This document shows positions 54,674 to 63,198 of a stretch of DNA of 64,000 nucleotides, piece by piece (within the stretch, counting starts at the first letter, position 1; every line of letters begins with the position of its first letter). The notes beneath the pieces are model-generated. The model was given only the letters and a program-made list of their open reading frames with translations. It was not told where the DNA came from and did not search any database. Both the position numbers and the translations under genes were made by a program. The stretch covers positions 1-64,000 of the forward strand of contig JAEZRE010000008.1 in NCBI GenBank assembly GCA_023412915.1, read 5' to 3'. The DNA is from Bacillota bacterium. GTDB lineage: Bacteria > Bacillota > Clostridia > Acetivibrionales > DTU013.

Positions 54674-55375
54674 ATGGCGATCTACGCGATATCCGACCTG
54701 CATCTGGCCTTGAGCGTCGACAAACCTATGGACGTTTTCGGCGGGCGATGGACGGATTACATGGACAGGCTCAATGAGAACTGGAAGGCAGTAGTAGGCT
54801 GTGATGACACTGTTATCGTACCCGGGGATATATCCTGGGCGACCTACCTTGATCAGGCCTGTGCCGATTTCAGCTTTATTGACGCTCTGCCCGGACGGAA
54901 GGTAATTTCAAAGGGAAATCATGACTATTGGTGGACTACCAAAAGCAAACTTGACAAGTTTCTTTCCGAAAACGGCTTCAAGTCCATAGCCTTCATGCAC
55001 AATAACAGCTATGAAGCGGAGGATGCGGTCATCTGCGGTACGAGGGGCTGGAACATGCCGGGCGAAGACGATTTCGGCGCGGAGGACGCCCGAATATATC
55101 AGCGTGAGCTTATGAGGCTGGAGCTCTCATTGAAAAGCGCCAAACCGCCGGAGGGCGGCTGTATAATTGCGGCGCTGCATTTCCCGCCGTTCAATTCCAA
55201 GGGTGTTTTTTCAGGTTTTTTGGATATAATGCAAAGGTATGAGGTAAAGACCTGCATATACGGGCATTTGCACGGAGAAGCCGGTAAAAAGGCTGTTGAA
55301 GGTCTGTACGGCGGCATTGAATTCAGGTTCGTGTCCTCCGACCACCTTGGCTTCACACCGGTTCGGCTGTTTTGA
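54674..55375 (+). CDS. metallophosphoesterase
   Basis: 233 residues. Metal motifs in order: SDLHLAL, VPGDISWA, GNHDYWW, ALHFPPFN and YGHLHG, placing it in the COG1768 calcineurin-like group. ATG at 54674 preceded by AGAAAGGAAA; longer in-frame starts overlap the palindromic element. Substrate unknown; cytoplasmic. Confidence 0.88.
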   Translation: MAIYAISDLHLALSVDKPMDVFGGRWTDYMDRLNENWKAVVGCDDTVIVPGDISWATYLDQACADFSFIDALPGRKVISKGNHDYWWTTKSKLDKFLSENGFKSIAFMHNNSYEAEDAVICGTRGWNMPGEDDFGAEDARIYQRELMRLELSLKSAKPPEGGCIIAALHFPPFNSKGVFSGFLDIMQRYEVKTCIYGHLHGEAGKKAVEGLYGGIEFRFVSSDHLGFTPVRLF

Positions 55376-55460
55376 CTTTTTTATGGCGCGTATGAGGCAT
55401 ATAAGGCCCGGGCGGGATTTACCGTTTTCGGGTAATATTCGCCAAAAATAAGCATATATA

Positions 55461-55490
55461 TTGGCTTTACAAAACCTAATGTGTTATAAT
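55461..55490 (+). promoter_or_regulatory. promoter for tig
   Basis: TTGGCT (55461-55466), 18-bp spacer, TATAAT (55485-55490). Confidence 0.5.
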
Positions 55491-55578
55491 GTATAGATAA
55501 TTGTGGGGGCGTATGTCCCCCTTGTTCTGCACAGCAGAATACATAGAAAAAATGGATATATAAGGAGATTAAAATCAA

Positions 55579-56868
55579 ATGCAGGTGAAAGTTGAAAATG
55601 TAGGCAAAAACATCGTACAACTCGAAATAGAAGTTGATGCGGAAAAATTCGAACAGGGTCTTCAGAAATCCTTCGCCAAGAATTCAAAAAAATTCAACAT
55701 ACCCGGTTTCAGAAGGGGCAAAGCTCCCAGATACATGGTAGAGAAGTTTTACGGAGAACAGGCATTGTATGAGGACGCCATAAATGAAATATGCCCCGAG
55801 GCGTATGACCAGGCAGTCGAAGAAAACGGCATCCATCCCGTTGACAGGCCTGAAATAGACATCAAGCAGATCGGACGCGGACAGACCTTCATATTTACGG
55901 CAAAGGTAACCGTCAAACCCGAGGTCGAGCTTGGCGAGTACAAGGGCGTTGAAGTACAGAAGGCCGGCGCACTCGTGACCGACGAGGATATTGAAAAGGA
56001 ACTCGAGAAGGTGCAGGATAAAAATTCGAGGCTCATCACTGTCGAAGACAGGCCGGTAGCCAACGGTGATACTGCGATAATAGATTTTGAGGGCTTTATA
56101 GACGGTGTGCCCTTCGAGGGCGGCAAAGGAACGGACTACAGCCTTGTCATAGGCTCGGGAACGTTTATCCCCGGCTTTGAGGAACAACTAGTCGGCTTGG
56201 CAGCAGGCGAGGAAAAAGACGTAAACGTATCCTTCCCCGAAGAATACGGTTCGCAGGAATTGGCCGGAAAACCCGCCGTTTTCAAGGTAAAGGTCAAGGA
56301 AATCAAGCTCAAGGAATTGCCTGCGCTCGACGATGAATTTGCAAAGGACGTCAGCGAATTCGAAACGATTGAGGAATACAAGGCCGATCTCAGGAAGAAA
56401 CTCGTTGAGAGGGCTGAGCACAATGCGCACCACGAAGATGAGGACAACGTAGTAGAGAAAGTCGTTTCCAACGCGACAGTCGACGTACCCCAGGCAATGA
56501 TCGAAAAGCGCATTGACGACCTTGTTTACGATTTCGGAATGAGACTGCGCTACCAGGGCCTCGAACTTGAAAAATATCTTGAGGCAATGGGTATGGATAT
56601 GAATAGTTTCAGGGAACAATTCAAGACAAGGGCCGAACAGGAAGTAAAGACGCAGCTGGTAATAGAGAAGGTCGGCGTAACGGAGGGCATAGTACCCACC
56701 GATGACGACGTAGAAGAAGAAATTAAGAATATCTCGGAAAATTACAAGCAGTCTGTAGAGGATTTCAAGCAACATTTGAAACCGGATGATATAGAATATA
56801 TCAGGAGCACATTGGTTGCCAGAAAGACTGTTGATTTCCTGCTCGAAAATGCGAAACTGGTTCAATAA
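55579..56868 (+). CDS. tig: trigger factor
   Basis: 429 residues. Ribosome-binding signature PGFRRGKAPRYMVEKFYG in the N-domain, FKBP-type isomerase (GDTAIIDFEGFIDGVPFEGGKG) and helical C-domain. Binds L23 at the tunnel exit and shields nascent chains. Heads the tig-clpP-clpX-lonB group. AAGGAGA upstream. Confidence 0.98.
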   Translation: MQVKVENVGKNIVQLEIEVDAEKFEQGLQKSFAKNSKKFNIPGFRRGKAPRYMVEKFYGEQALYEDAINEICPEAYDQAVEENGIHPVDRPEIDIKQIGRGQTFIFTAKVTVKPEVELGEYKGVEVQKAGALVTDEDIEKELEKVQDKNSRLITVEDRPVANGDTAIIDFEGFIDGVPFEGGKGTDYSLVIGSGTFIPGFEEQLVGLAAGEEKDVNVSFPEEYGSQELAGKPAVFKVKVKEIKLKELPALDDEFAKDVSEFETIEEYKADLRKKLVERAEHNAHHEDEDNVVEKVVSNATVDVPQAMIEKRIDDLVYDFGMRLRYQGLELEKYLEAMGMDMNSFREQFKTRAEQEVKTQLVIEKVGVTEGIVPTDDDVEEEIKNISENYKQSVEDFKQHLKPDDIEYIRSTLVARKTVDFLLENAKLVQ

Positions 56869-56900
56869 CGGTTTATATTATATTTTTTGTGGGAAACAAT

Positions 56901-56965
56901 AAAGAGGCTTAAACAAAGCTGTTATTTTTGTCGTAATATAGAGAGGCAAATATTCAGGCCTCTTT
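56901..56965 (+). terminator. probable terminator/alternative hairpins between tig and clpP
   Basis: AAAGAGGC (56901-56908) can pair with GCCTCTTT (56958-56965), or the same 3' strand can pair locally with GAGGC (56943-56947). The two folds exclude each other. Only TTT follows, so termination may be partial. Confidence 0.5.
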
Positions 56966-57036
56966 GTAACGCAGTAGAGGAAAAATGTGTTATTAATCGA
57001 TGCGTTATAATATGACAAATGTTTGGGAGGAATATT

Positions 57037-57621
57037 ATGAGCTTGGTACCAATAGTAGTTGAGCAGTCAAACAGAGGAGAAAGGTCTTATGATATATTCT
57101 CCATGCTGCTCAAGGAAAGGATAATCATGCTGAGCGATGAGGTCAATGACGTTACTGCGAGCCTCGTGGTCGCACAGATGCTTTATCTTGATTCAGTCGA
57201 TCCGGATAAGGACATACAGCTGTATATAAACAGTCCCGGAGGTTCTGTGACTTCGGGGTTTGCAATATATGACACGATGCAGCATGTCAAGGCGGATGTT
57301 CAGACGATTTGCGTGGGTATGGCGGCAAGTATGGGAGCTTTCCTGCTGGCGGCCGGAACCAAGGGAAAAAGGTTTGCTCTGCCCAACAGTGAGATAATGA
57401 TCCACCAGCCGCTTGGAGGAGCACAGGGCCAAGCGACGGATATCAAGATCCGGACCGAGTGGTTGTTAAAAATAAAGGGTAGACTGAACAATATTTTGAG
57501 TGAAAGAACGGGTCAGCCCCTTGACAAAATCGAGAGAGACACGGAAAGGGATTTCTTTATGTCTGCCGAGGAGGCAAAGGCTTACGGCCTTGTTGACGAA
57601 GTCATGATCAGAAAGAAATAA
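57037..57621 (+). CDS. clpP: ATP-dependent Clp protease proteolytic subunit
   Basis: 194 residues from ATG 57037 (GGGAGG upstream; a TTG 18 nt earlier lies in the binding site region). Catalytic Ser in GMAASMGAF, His in IMIHQP, Asp in the DIKIR segment. Forms the 14-mer degradation chamber used by ClpX. TATAAT at 57006-57011 suggests its own promoter. Confidence 0.98.
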   Translation: MSLVPIVVEQSNRGERSYDIFSMLLKERIIMLSDEVNDVTASLVVAQMLYLDSVDPDKDIQLYINSPGGSVTSGFAIYDTMQHVKADVQTICVGMAASMGAFLLAAGTKGKRFALPNSEIMIHQPLGGAQGQATDIKIRTEWLLKIKGRLNNILSERTGQPLDKIERDTERDFFMSAEEAKAYGLVDEVMIRKK

Positions 57622-57633
57622 TGGGGTGGAGCG

Positions 57634-58929
57634 ATGTCCAGATATGATGAGAAGAAGCAGCTGAAATGCTCCTTCTGCGGTAAGACTCAGGAACAGGTGA
57701 AGAGACTGGTCGCAGGCCCGGGCGTGTATATTTGCGATGAGTGCATCGAGCTTTGTTCGGAAATAATCGAAGAGGAATTCGAAGAGAACAAGGGCGAAGC
57801 CGAACTCAATGAAATACCCAAACCGAAGGATATTAAAGCGATACTGGATCAGTACGTCATCGGCCAGGAAGCCGCTAAGAAATCGCTTGCCGTAGCGGTG
57901 TACAACCATTATAAGAGGATCAACACCGATGTGCGGTCCAGCGAAGTGGAAATTCAAAAGAGCAATATTGTAATGCTCGGGCCAACCGGCTCCGGTAAAA
58001 CGCTGCTGGCTCAGACCCTTGCAAGGCTGCTGAACGTTCCGTTCGCAATCGCGGACGCGACATCATTGACGGAAGCGGGCTATGTGGGTGAAGACGTAGA
58101 GAATATTCTGCTCAAACTCATACAGGCAGCCGATTACGATATAGAAAAAGCCGAAAAAGGTATAATTTATATCGACGAAATAGACAAAATCGCAAGAAAA
58201 TCAGAAAACCCATCCATCACACGCGACGTCAGCGGTGAAGGTGTGCAGCAGGCTTTATTGAAGATACTTGAAGGTACGACTGCTTCAGTTCCGCCGCAGG
58301 GGGGAAGGAAGCACCCGCACCAGGAATTCATACAAATCGACACTACCAATATACTGTTCATCTGCGGCGGAGCTTTCGACGGCATCGAGAAGATAATCGA
58401 AAGCCGCATCGGGACCAGAGCCATCGGTTTTGGCGCAAAGGTGGAGAGTAAGAAGGAAAAGGATATCGGTGAGATACTGTCGCATATTCTGCCGCAGGAC
58501 CTGCTGAAATACGGCCTGATACCGGAATTTGTCGGCAGGCTGCCGGTCATCGTGACGCTCGGTTCACTCGACAGGGAAGCGCTGATAAAGATTCTGACCG
58601 AACCCAAGAACGCGCTCGTTAAACAGTATCAGAAGCTTTTCGAGATGGACGACGCGCTGCTTGAATTCGATCAGGAGGCGCTCAACGCCATAGCTGACAA
58701 GGCGCTGGCACGTAATACGGGGGCCAGGGGCTTGCGCGCGATCATCGAGGAAATCATGCTGGATGTGATGTACGATATCCCATCTGCGACGAACGTGGAG
58801 AAGTGTATCGTCACCAAGGATACAGTGGAAACGAAGGCAGCTCCGAGTCTGGTGCTGAATGAAAACAGAAAGCCGCTGAAAAAGGCGGCAGGCAAGAAAT
58901 CAAGGGTTAAGAAGGAAACAGCTTCCTGA
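57634..58929 (+). CDS. clpX: ATP-dependent Clp protease ATP-binding subunit ClpX
   Basis: 431 residues. N-terminal zinc domain CSFCGKTQ...CDECIELC, Walker A GPTGSGKT, Walker [11 protein letters not shown], and the ClpP-docking IGF loop (RAIGFGAK). Unfolds substrates for ClpP. Starts 12 nt after clpP. Confidence 0.98.
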   Translation: MSRYDEKKQLKCSFCGKTQEQVKRLVAGPGVYICDECIELCSEIIEEEFEENKGEAELNEIPKPKDIKAILDQYVIGQEAAKKSLAVAVYNHYKRINTDVRSSEVEIQKSNIVMLGPTGSGKTLLAQTLARLLNVPFAIADATSLTEAGYVGEDVENILLKLIQAADYDIEKAEKGIIYIDEIDKIARKSENPSITRDVSGEGVQQALLKILEGTTASVPPQGGRKHPHQEFIQIDTTNILFICGGAFDGIEKIIESRIGTRAIGFGAKVESKKEKDIGEILSHILPQDLLKYGLIPEFVGRLPVIVTLGSLDREALIKILTEPKNALVKQYQKLFEMDDALLEFDQEALNAIADKALARNTGARGLRAIIEEIMLDVMYDIPSATNVEKCIVTKDTVETKAAPSLVLNENRKPLKKAAGKKSRVKKETAS

Positions 58930-58950
58930 AAACGGGAAACTTACTACAAC

Positions 58951-59031
58951 GCAGCGAAACACAGGGACGGTTCTTTTGTTTCACTTTTAATGAAAAGTGA
59001 AACAAAAGAACCGTCCCTTATGTTTCGCTGC
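58951..59031. repeat. 81-bp near-perfect palindrome (MITE/REP-like)
   Basis: Outer arms GCAGCGAAACA (58951-58961) and TGTTTCGCTGC (59021-59031); inner arms of 26 bp (58963-58988 and 58993-59018) around loop AATG; one unpaired C on the left and TA on the right separate the arms. A partial second copy of the right end (CTTATGTTTCG) follows. No T-run, so not a simple terminator. Related segment at 1317-1377. Confidence 0.9.
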
Positions 59032-59145
59032 CTTATGTTTCGTTGGTATTTCGTTCCTGCTACGGATAAATTTATTGTGTTCGTCAATACTAAAGGTGAT
59101 ATGGTTTGCAATACTTAGTACAGCTACACACAAGGAGGAGATGGA

Positions 59146-60843
59146 ATGCTAACCAATACCTTTCTGATAATACAATTTTTCTTTTCCATAATTATAGGAA
59201 TTTACTTTCTCAATCTGCTCAAATCTCAACAGGGAAATAAAAGTGCCATTGAGAAGGAATCAAGAAAGGAACTGGAGAAGCTCCGCAGGATGAAGGAGAT
59301 CAAGTTGACAGAGCCTTTGTCTGAAAAGACCAGACCTTCCAGCCTTGCAGATATCATAGGTCAGGAACAGGGACTCAAAGCCCTGAGGGCTGCGCTTTGC
59401 GGACCCAATCCTCAGCACGTCATTATTTACGGCCCCCCTGGCATAGGCAAAACCGCTGCTGCGAGGGTCATCCTTGAGGAAGCCAAGCAAATGCCGATTT
59501 CACCTTTCAAAAGAGAATCCAAATTCGTCGAAGTCGACGCTACCATACTGCGTTTTGATGAACGCGGAATTGCCGATCCGCTGATCGGTTCGGTGCACGA
59601 TCCTATCTACCAGGGCGCCGGCGCATACGGCGTGGCAGGGATTCCACAGCCCAAACCGGGCGCTGTTACCAAAGCCCATGGCGGTATACTGTTCATCGAT
59701 GAAATTGGAGAACTACACCCCATACAGATGAATAAGCTCCTAAAGGTGCTCGAAGACCGAAAGGTGATATTGGAGAGCGCCTACTACAGCTCCGAGGATC
59801 CAAATATTCCGGCGCACATACATGAGATATTTCAAAAAGGGCTGCCTGCCGATTTCAGGCTCGTAGGCGCTACGACGAGGACGGCCGATGAGCTTCCTCC
59901 CGCACTCCGTTCCAGGTGTGTGGAGATCTATTTCAGACCTCTGCTCGCAGACGAAGTCGCCATAATTGCACGCAATGCGGCATTCAGGGGAGGCTTCCGG
60001 ATGGATGGGGGGATAGAGGAGCATATTGCGAAATATGCGCAGAATGGCAGAGACGCGGTCAATATAGTACAGGTCGCCGGAGGAGTAGTACAGGTGGAAG
60101 GAAGAAACACCATAACGCGCAAGGACGTGGAATGGGTGGTGGAATTCGGCCACTATAGCCCAAGACTTGAAAAGAAGATATGCGCACGCGAGAACCAGGT
60201 GGGATGCATGAATGGACTTGCAGTATTCGGGAATGCAACGGGTTTAGTGATAGATATCGAAGCCTCCGCGATCAAAGCCCAGTCGGGCAAGGGAAATATA
60301 ATGGTCACGGGAATTGTCGAGGAGGAGGAAATGGACGGCAGAGGCCACAAACTCAAGAGGACCAGCTCGGCAAAGGCTTCTGTTGAAAATGTGCTGACTG
60401 TATTAAAAAAATTCCTCGATGTAGACCCGAAGGAATTTGACATCCACTTGAACTTTCCCGGCGGCATACCGATAGACGGACCGTCGGCGGGTATCGCAAT
60501 CGCGATGGCTATATATTCCGCAATATTGAATATACCAGTAAGCAACGACATCGCCATGACCGGCGAGCTTTCCATTAGGGGAAGTGTCAAGCCTGTCGGC
60601 GGCGTGGCGGCAAAGGTGGAGGCAGCAAAGCTGGCTGGTATCAACAAGGTGCTCATACCGAGGGAAAATTGGCAGGACACTTTCGGCGACCTGGGCATCG
60701 ATGTGGTGCCTGTGGACGACATAATGCAGGTAATCGAGCAGACGTTCGAACGCGGCCTCATCAAGCACGATGACGAAATGCCTGTGCAAAAGCCGGTCGT
60801 GCCTGTTCTTGCGGCTTCGCCTGCTATCGACAAGAGCTTCTGA
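59146..60843 (+). CDS. lonB: Lon-like protease LonB
   Basis: 565 residues. N-terminal membrane helix (5-24), AAA+ domain (Walker A GPPGIGKTAA; ILFIDEIGELH; arginine fingers in LRSRCVE), and Lon protease domain with Ser in DGPSAGIA and Lys in GGVAAKVEAA. In Bacillus LonB is made in the forespore under SigF; a spore role here is inferred. lonA, its usual neighbour, is missing. AAGGAGGAG upstream. Confidence 0.95.
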   Translation: MLTNTFLIIQFFFSIIIGIYFLNLLKSQQGNKSAIEKESRKELEKLRRMKEIKLTEPLSEKTRPSSLADIIGQEQGLKALRAALCGPNPQHVIIYGPPGIGKTAAARVILEEAKQMPISPFKRESKFVEVDATILRFDERGIADPLIGSVHDPIYQGAGAYGVAGIPQPKPGAVTKAHGGILFIDEIGELHPIQMNKLLKVLEDRKVILESAYYSSEDPNIPAHIHEIFQKGLPADFRLVGATTRTADELPPALRSRCVEIYFRPLLADEVAIIARNAAFRGGFRMDGGIEEHIAKYAQNGRDAVNIVQVAGGVVQVEGRNTITRKDVEWVVEFGHYSPRLEKKICARENQVGCMNGLAVFGNATGLVIDIEASAIKAQSGKGNIMVTGIVEEEEMDGRGHKLKRTSSAKASVENVLTVLKKFLDVDPKEFDIHLNFPGGIPIDGPSAGIAIAMAIYSAILNIPVSNDIAMTGELSIRGSVKPVGGVAAKVEAAKLAGINKVLIPRENWQDTFGDLGIDVVPVDDIMQVIEQTFERGLIKHDDEMPVQKPVVPVLAASPAIDKSF

Positions 60844-60861
60844 ATTATCGACGCGCAGGTT

Positions 60862-60927
60862 GAATACGGGCAACGTCAAACAGGCTCACAGACAGAATAC
60901 GGGCGACGTCAAACAGGCTTACAGACA
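60862..60927. repeat. tandem 33-bp repeat
   Basis: Two adjacent copies (60862-60894, 60895-60927) starting GAATACGGGC and ending ACAGACA, with two differences. Begins 18 nt after the lonB stop. Confidence 0.9.
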
Positions 60928-61067
60928 GTTTATGGCCGGTTTCTTCAGGTCTGCAGCCGGCTTGCGGCAAGCCGGTCGGTGCCCGGTTAGCAGCAAAAAG
61001 CAGTCAGTCTGCAGCCGGAAATATACAGGTAATAACCGGTAATATCTTTGTGGTTTCGATAAATATA

Positions 61068-61118
61068 CTACAGTATGGACCCCGGCAGGCAATTGCCGGT
61101 CCTTCACTGTAGTTTTTT
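61068..61118 (+). terminator. terminator of lonB
   Basis: CTACAGT (61068-61074)/ACTGTAG (61106-61112) outer stem, GGACC..GGTCC with GGCA/TGCC inside, then T6. Confidence 0.9.
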
Positions 61119-61191
61119 ATTGTAATGTGTTATTATATTTAAAGGATTTAGGGCCCGCAGTATAACCTGATCGTCAGGAAGGACGATATAT

Positions 61192-62031
61192 ATGAGAAAA
61201 AAGGCTCCGACAGTGACAGGCCTGGCGCTGGTCGGCATGATCATACTGTACTTTTTATCACCGGGGTCTTTAAAACTGCCCGGCTCGGACACGTTTCCGG
61301 CAACTGCCGGTAAACCGGCGGCTACAGCTGAAGCGGCGAACGGGGCTACAGTGACTGAAACCGATAAAACCGGCATGGTTGCGACAGCAGCAGAAACTGC
61401 TTCGACTGTGGTATCAGACGAAATTACTGCAGCTGAAGCGAAGGATAATACCGTTGCGCCGGACAAACCGAGCACAGTAAAGGCCGGGATTCCGGAGGAA
61501 CAGAAGGACAGTCCGATAAAGACGACGGATACAGATTGCATCGTTCCCGGCGGAACGATAACCGCCCATGTAAAACGTGTAGTCGACGGCGATACACTTG
61601 TGGCCGTATACGAAAACAAGGATTACCGGGTAAGGCTGCTTTGCATAGATACGCCGGAATCGGTCATGACGGGCGTGAAAGTACAGGCATACGGCAAGGA
61701 AGCTTCCGAAAAGCTTAAGGAGCTTGTGCAGGACAAGGAAGTGAGGCTTGTGTTCGAAAAGGATACTGAAGACCGTTACGACAGGCTTCTGGCGTATGTA
61801 ATACTGGATGACGGCTCCTGCGTCAATTCCATCCTTGTTGCCGAGGGCTATGCCAGGATAGAATTCGTAAAGCCCAATACCGTCAACAAGGAGTATTTTA
61901 CGGGCTTGATGGAAAAGGCGATCAGCCGGGGCGAGGGATTGTGGTCTCTGCCCGAGGATGAACGGCCTTTTGTCAAGGATAAAGGCGGCAGCTATTATCC
62001 CAGGTATTACGACGAGGAAAAGGCTGCTTGA
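61192..62031 (+). CDS. membrane-anchored thermonuclease (SNase family)
   Basis: 279 residues. N-terminal membrane segment (9-22), an Ala/Thr/Glu-rich linker to ~118, then an SNase OB-fold. VVDGDTL, RLLCIDTPES and DRYDRLLAYV hold the calcium-binding Asp and catalytic Arg/Glu/Arg. Cuts DNA and RNA outside the cell or at the wall. Ends with a basic/Tyr-rich tail. Confidence 0.92.
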   Translation: MRKKAPTVTGLALVGMIILYFLSPGSLKLPGSDTFPATAGKPAATAEAANGATVTETDKTGMVATAAETASTVVSDEITAAEAKDNTVAPDKPSTVKAGIPEEQKDSPIKTTDTDCIVPGGTITAHVKRVVDGDTLVAVYENKDYRVRLLCIDTPESVMTGVKVQAYGKEASEKLKELVQDKEVRLVFEKDTEDRYDRLLAYVILDDGSCVNSILVAEGYARIEFVKPNTVNKEYFTGLMEKAISRGEGLWSLPEDERPFVKDKGGSYYPRYYDEEKAA

Positions 62032-62196
62032 TTGCGTACATTACAAAAATGTAAGACAGTTGTCCGATTATGTAATATTTTCCGATGGAAACAGGTAACA
62101 GGAAGTTATAGACTAACTATATAAATCATGCACGACGCTGTTGCGCCATAGCAAAGCTGAGGTACGGCAGGCTTAGAATAATATGGAGGGTTACTA

Positions 62197-62982
62197 ATGA
62201 GTATATTGCAGGCAATAATTTATGGCATAATCCAGGGACTGGGGGAATTCCTTCCCATATCGAGCACGGCTCATATAACGCTGCTGCCCTGGTTTTTCGG
62301 CTGGAAGGATCCCGGCCTCGAATTCGACATTGCACTACATATGGGAACTTTGATTGCCGTAGTGATTTTCTTCTGGAAGGACTGGATCAAATTGATCAAA
62401 GCAGGGCTGACAGATGTAAAATCGAGCGAAGGCAAGCTCTTTTGGTACATTGTACTCGCATGCATACCAGGCGGGGTATTCGGATTGTTGTTCGAAGATC
62501 AGATAGCCACTACCTTCAGGAACCCGCTATTGATAGGAGTCATGCTCATAGTAATGGGTATCCTGCTTTATGTTGCGGATAAATTCTTTGAAGCGAGAGT
62601 CCAGCTGAAAGAGATAGGGCTCAAAAGGAGCTTTCTAATAGGCGTATCACAGGCGCTTGCAATGTTCCCCGGAGTTTCGCGTTCAGGGATCACGATGGCG
62701 GCGGGACGCGCAATGGGTGTAAAAAGGGAGGACGCCGCAAGGTTTACGTTCCTGCTGTCTACCCCGTTCATTTTCCTCAGCGGCGCCTACAAGGCAAAGG
62801 ATCTCGTCAGCTTATCGGTGGATACGGCCCCGTTCGTCGCGGCGATAATTACATCCGCAATAGTCGGAGCGCTCAGTATCAAGTTCCTTCTCGACTACCT
62901 CAAACGCAGGGGCTTTGGCATATTCACGGTCTACAGATTAATTCTCGGAGCGGTGGTAATTGCATTTGCGTTAATCCGATAG
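62197..62982 (+). CDS. uppP: undecaprenyl-diphosphate phosphatase
   Basis: 261 residues, eight membrane segments. GIIQGLGEFLPISSTAHI and MFPGVSRSGITMAAG are the two active-site motifs (the first usually reads LTEFLPISSTGH; here Gly-Glu and Ala). Recycles the lipid carrier for cell-wall synthesis; confers bacitracin tolerance. TGGAGGG precedes the ATG. Confidence 0.96.
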   Translation: MSILQAIIYGIIQGLGEFLPISSTAHITLLPWFFGWKDPGLEFDIALHMGTLIAVVIFFWKDWIKLIKAGLTDVKSSEGKLFWYIVLACIPGGVFGLLFEDQIATTFRNPLLIGVMLIVMGILLYVADKFFEARVQLKEIGLKRSFLIGVSQALAMFPGVSRSGITMAAGRAMGVKREDAARFTFLLSTPFIFLSGAYKAKDLVSLSVDTAPFVAAIITSAIVGALSIKFLLDYLKRRGFGIFTVYRLILGAVVIAFALIR

Positions 62983-63121
62983 TCCTATGCTGAGCTAGGA
63001 CTACAGACCTATATATAGGACTAAGATCCCTTGGAAAATAGGGAATTCGGGACTATATAACATAAATTTACATTTTGTTATAATGTATACGAACATTAGC
63101 GTTTCTCCTATTTTTTAGGGG

Positions 63122-63150
63122 CATGGGATAAAACCCATGTTTTTTTTTTT
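63122..63150 (+). terminator. terminator upstream of the ABC exporter
   Basis: CATGGG (63122-63127)/CCCATG (63134-63139) followed by an 11-base T-run. No gene ends here on this strand after uppP, so it ends read-through or a short RNA. Confidence 0.8.
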
Positions 63151-63163
63151 GCGTTTTTTTCCG

Positions 63164-63192
63164 TTGATACTGCAGCGGACCGATGGTAGAAT
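63164..63192 (+). promoter_or_regulatory. promoter almost abutting the ABC exporter start
   Basis: TTGATA (63164-63169), 17-bp spacer, TAGAAT (63187-63192). The ATG at 63199 is 7 nt from the -10, so the mRNA would be leaderless. Confidence 0.6.
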
Positions 63193-63198
63193 ATAGGC

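Larger units (their letters stand above)
60844..61191 (+). other. intergenic region with direct repeats and terminator
   Basis: About 350 bp. Contains the 33-bp tandem pair below, two copies of TCTGCAGCCGG (near 60950 and 61009), repeated GCCGGT/ACCGGT words, and the lonB terminator. No gene recognised. Confidence 0.5.
62983..63198 (+). other. regulatory region before the ABC exporter
   Basis: Holds the palindrome AGTCCTA/TAGGACT (62981-63002), CCTATATATAGG (63008-63019), a TATAAT at 63079-63084, and then a terminator at 63122-63150, which together would make a transcript of about 60 nt. Confidence 0.45.
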
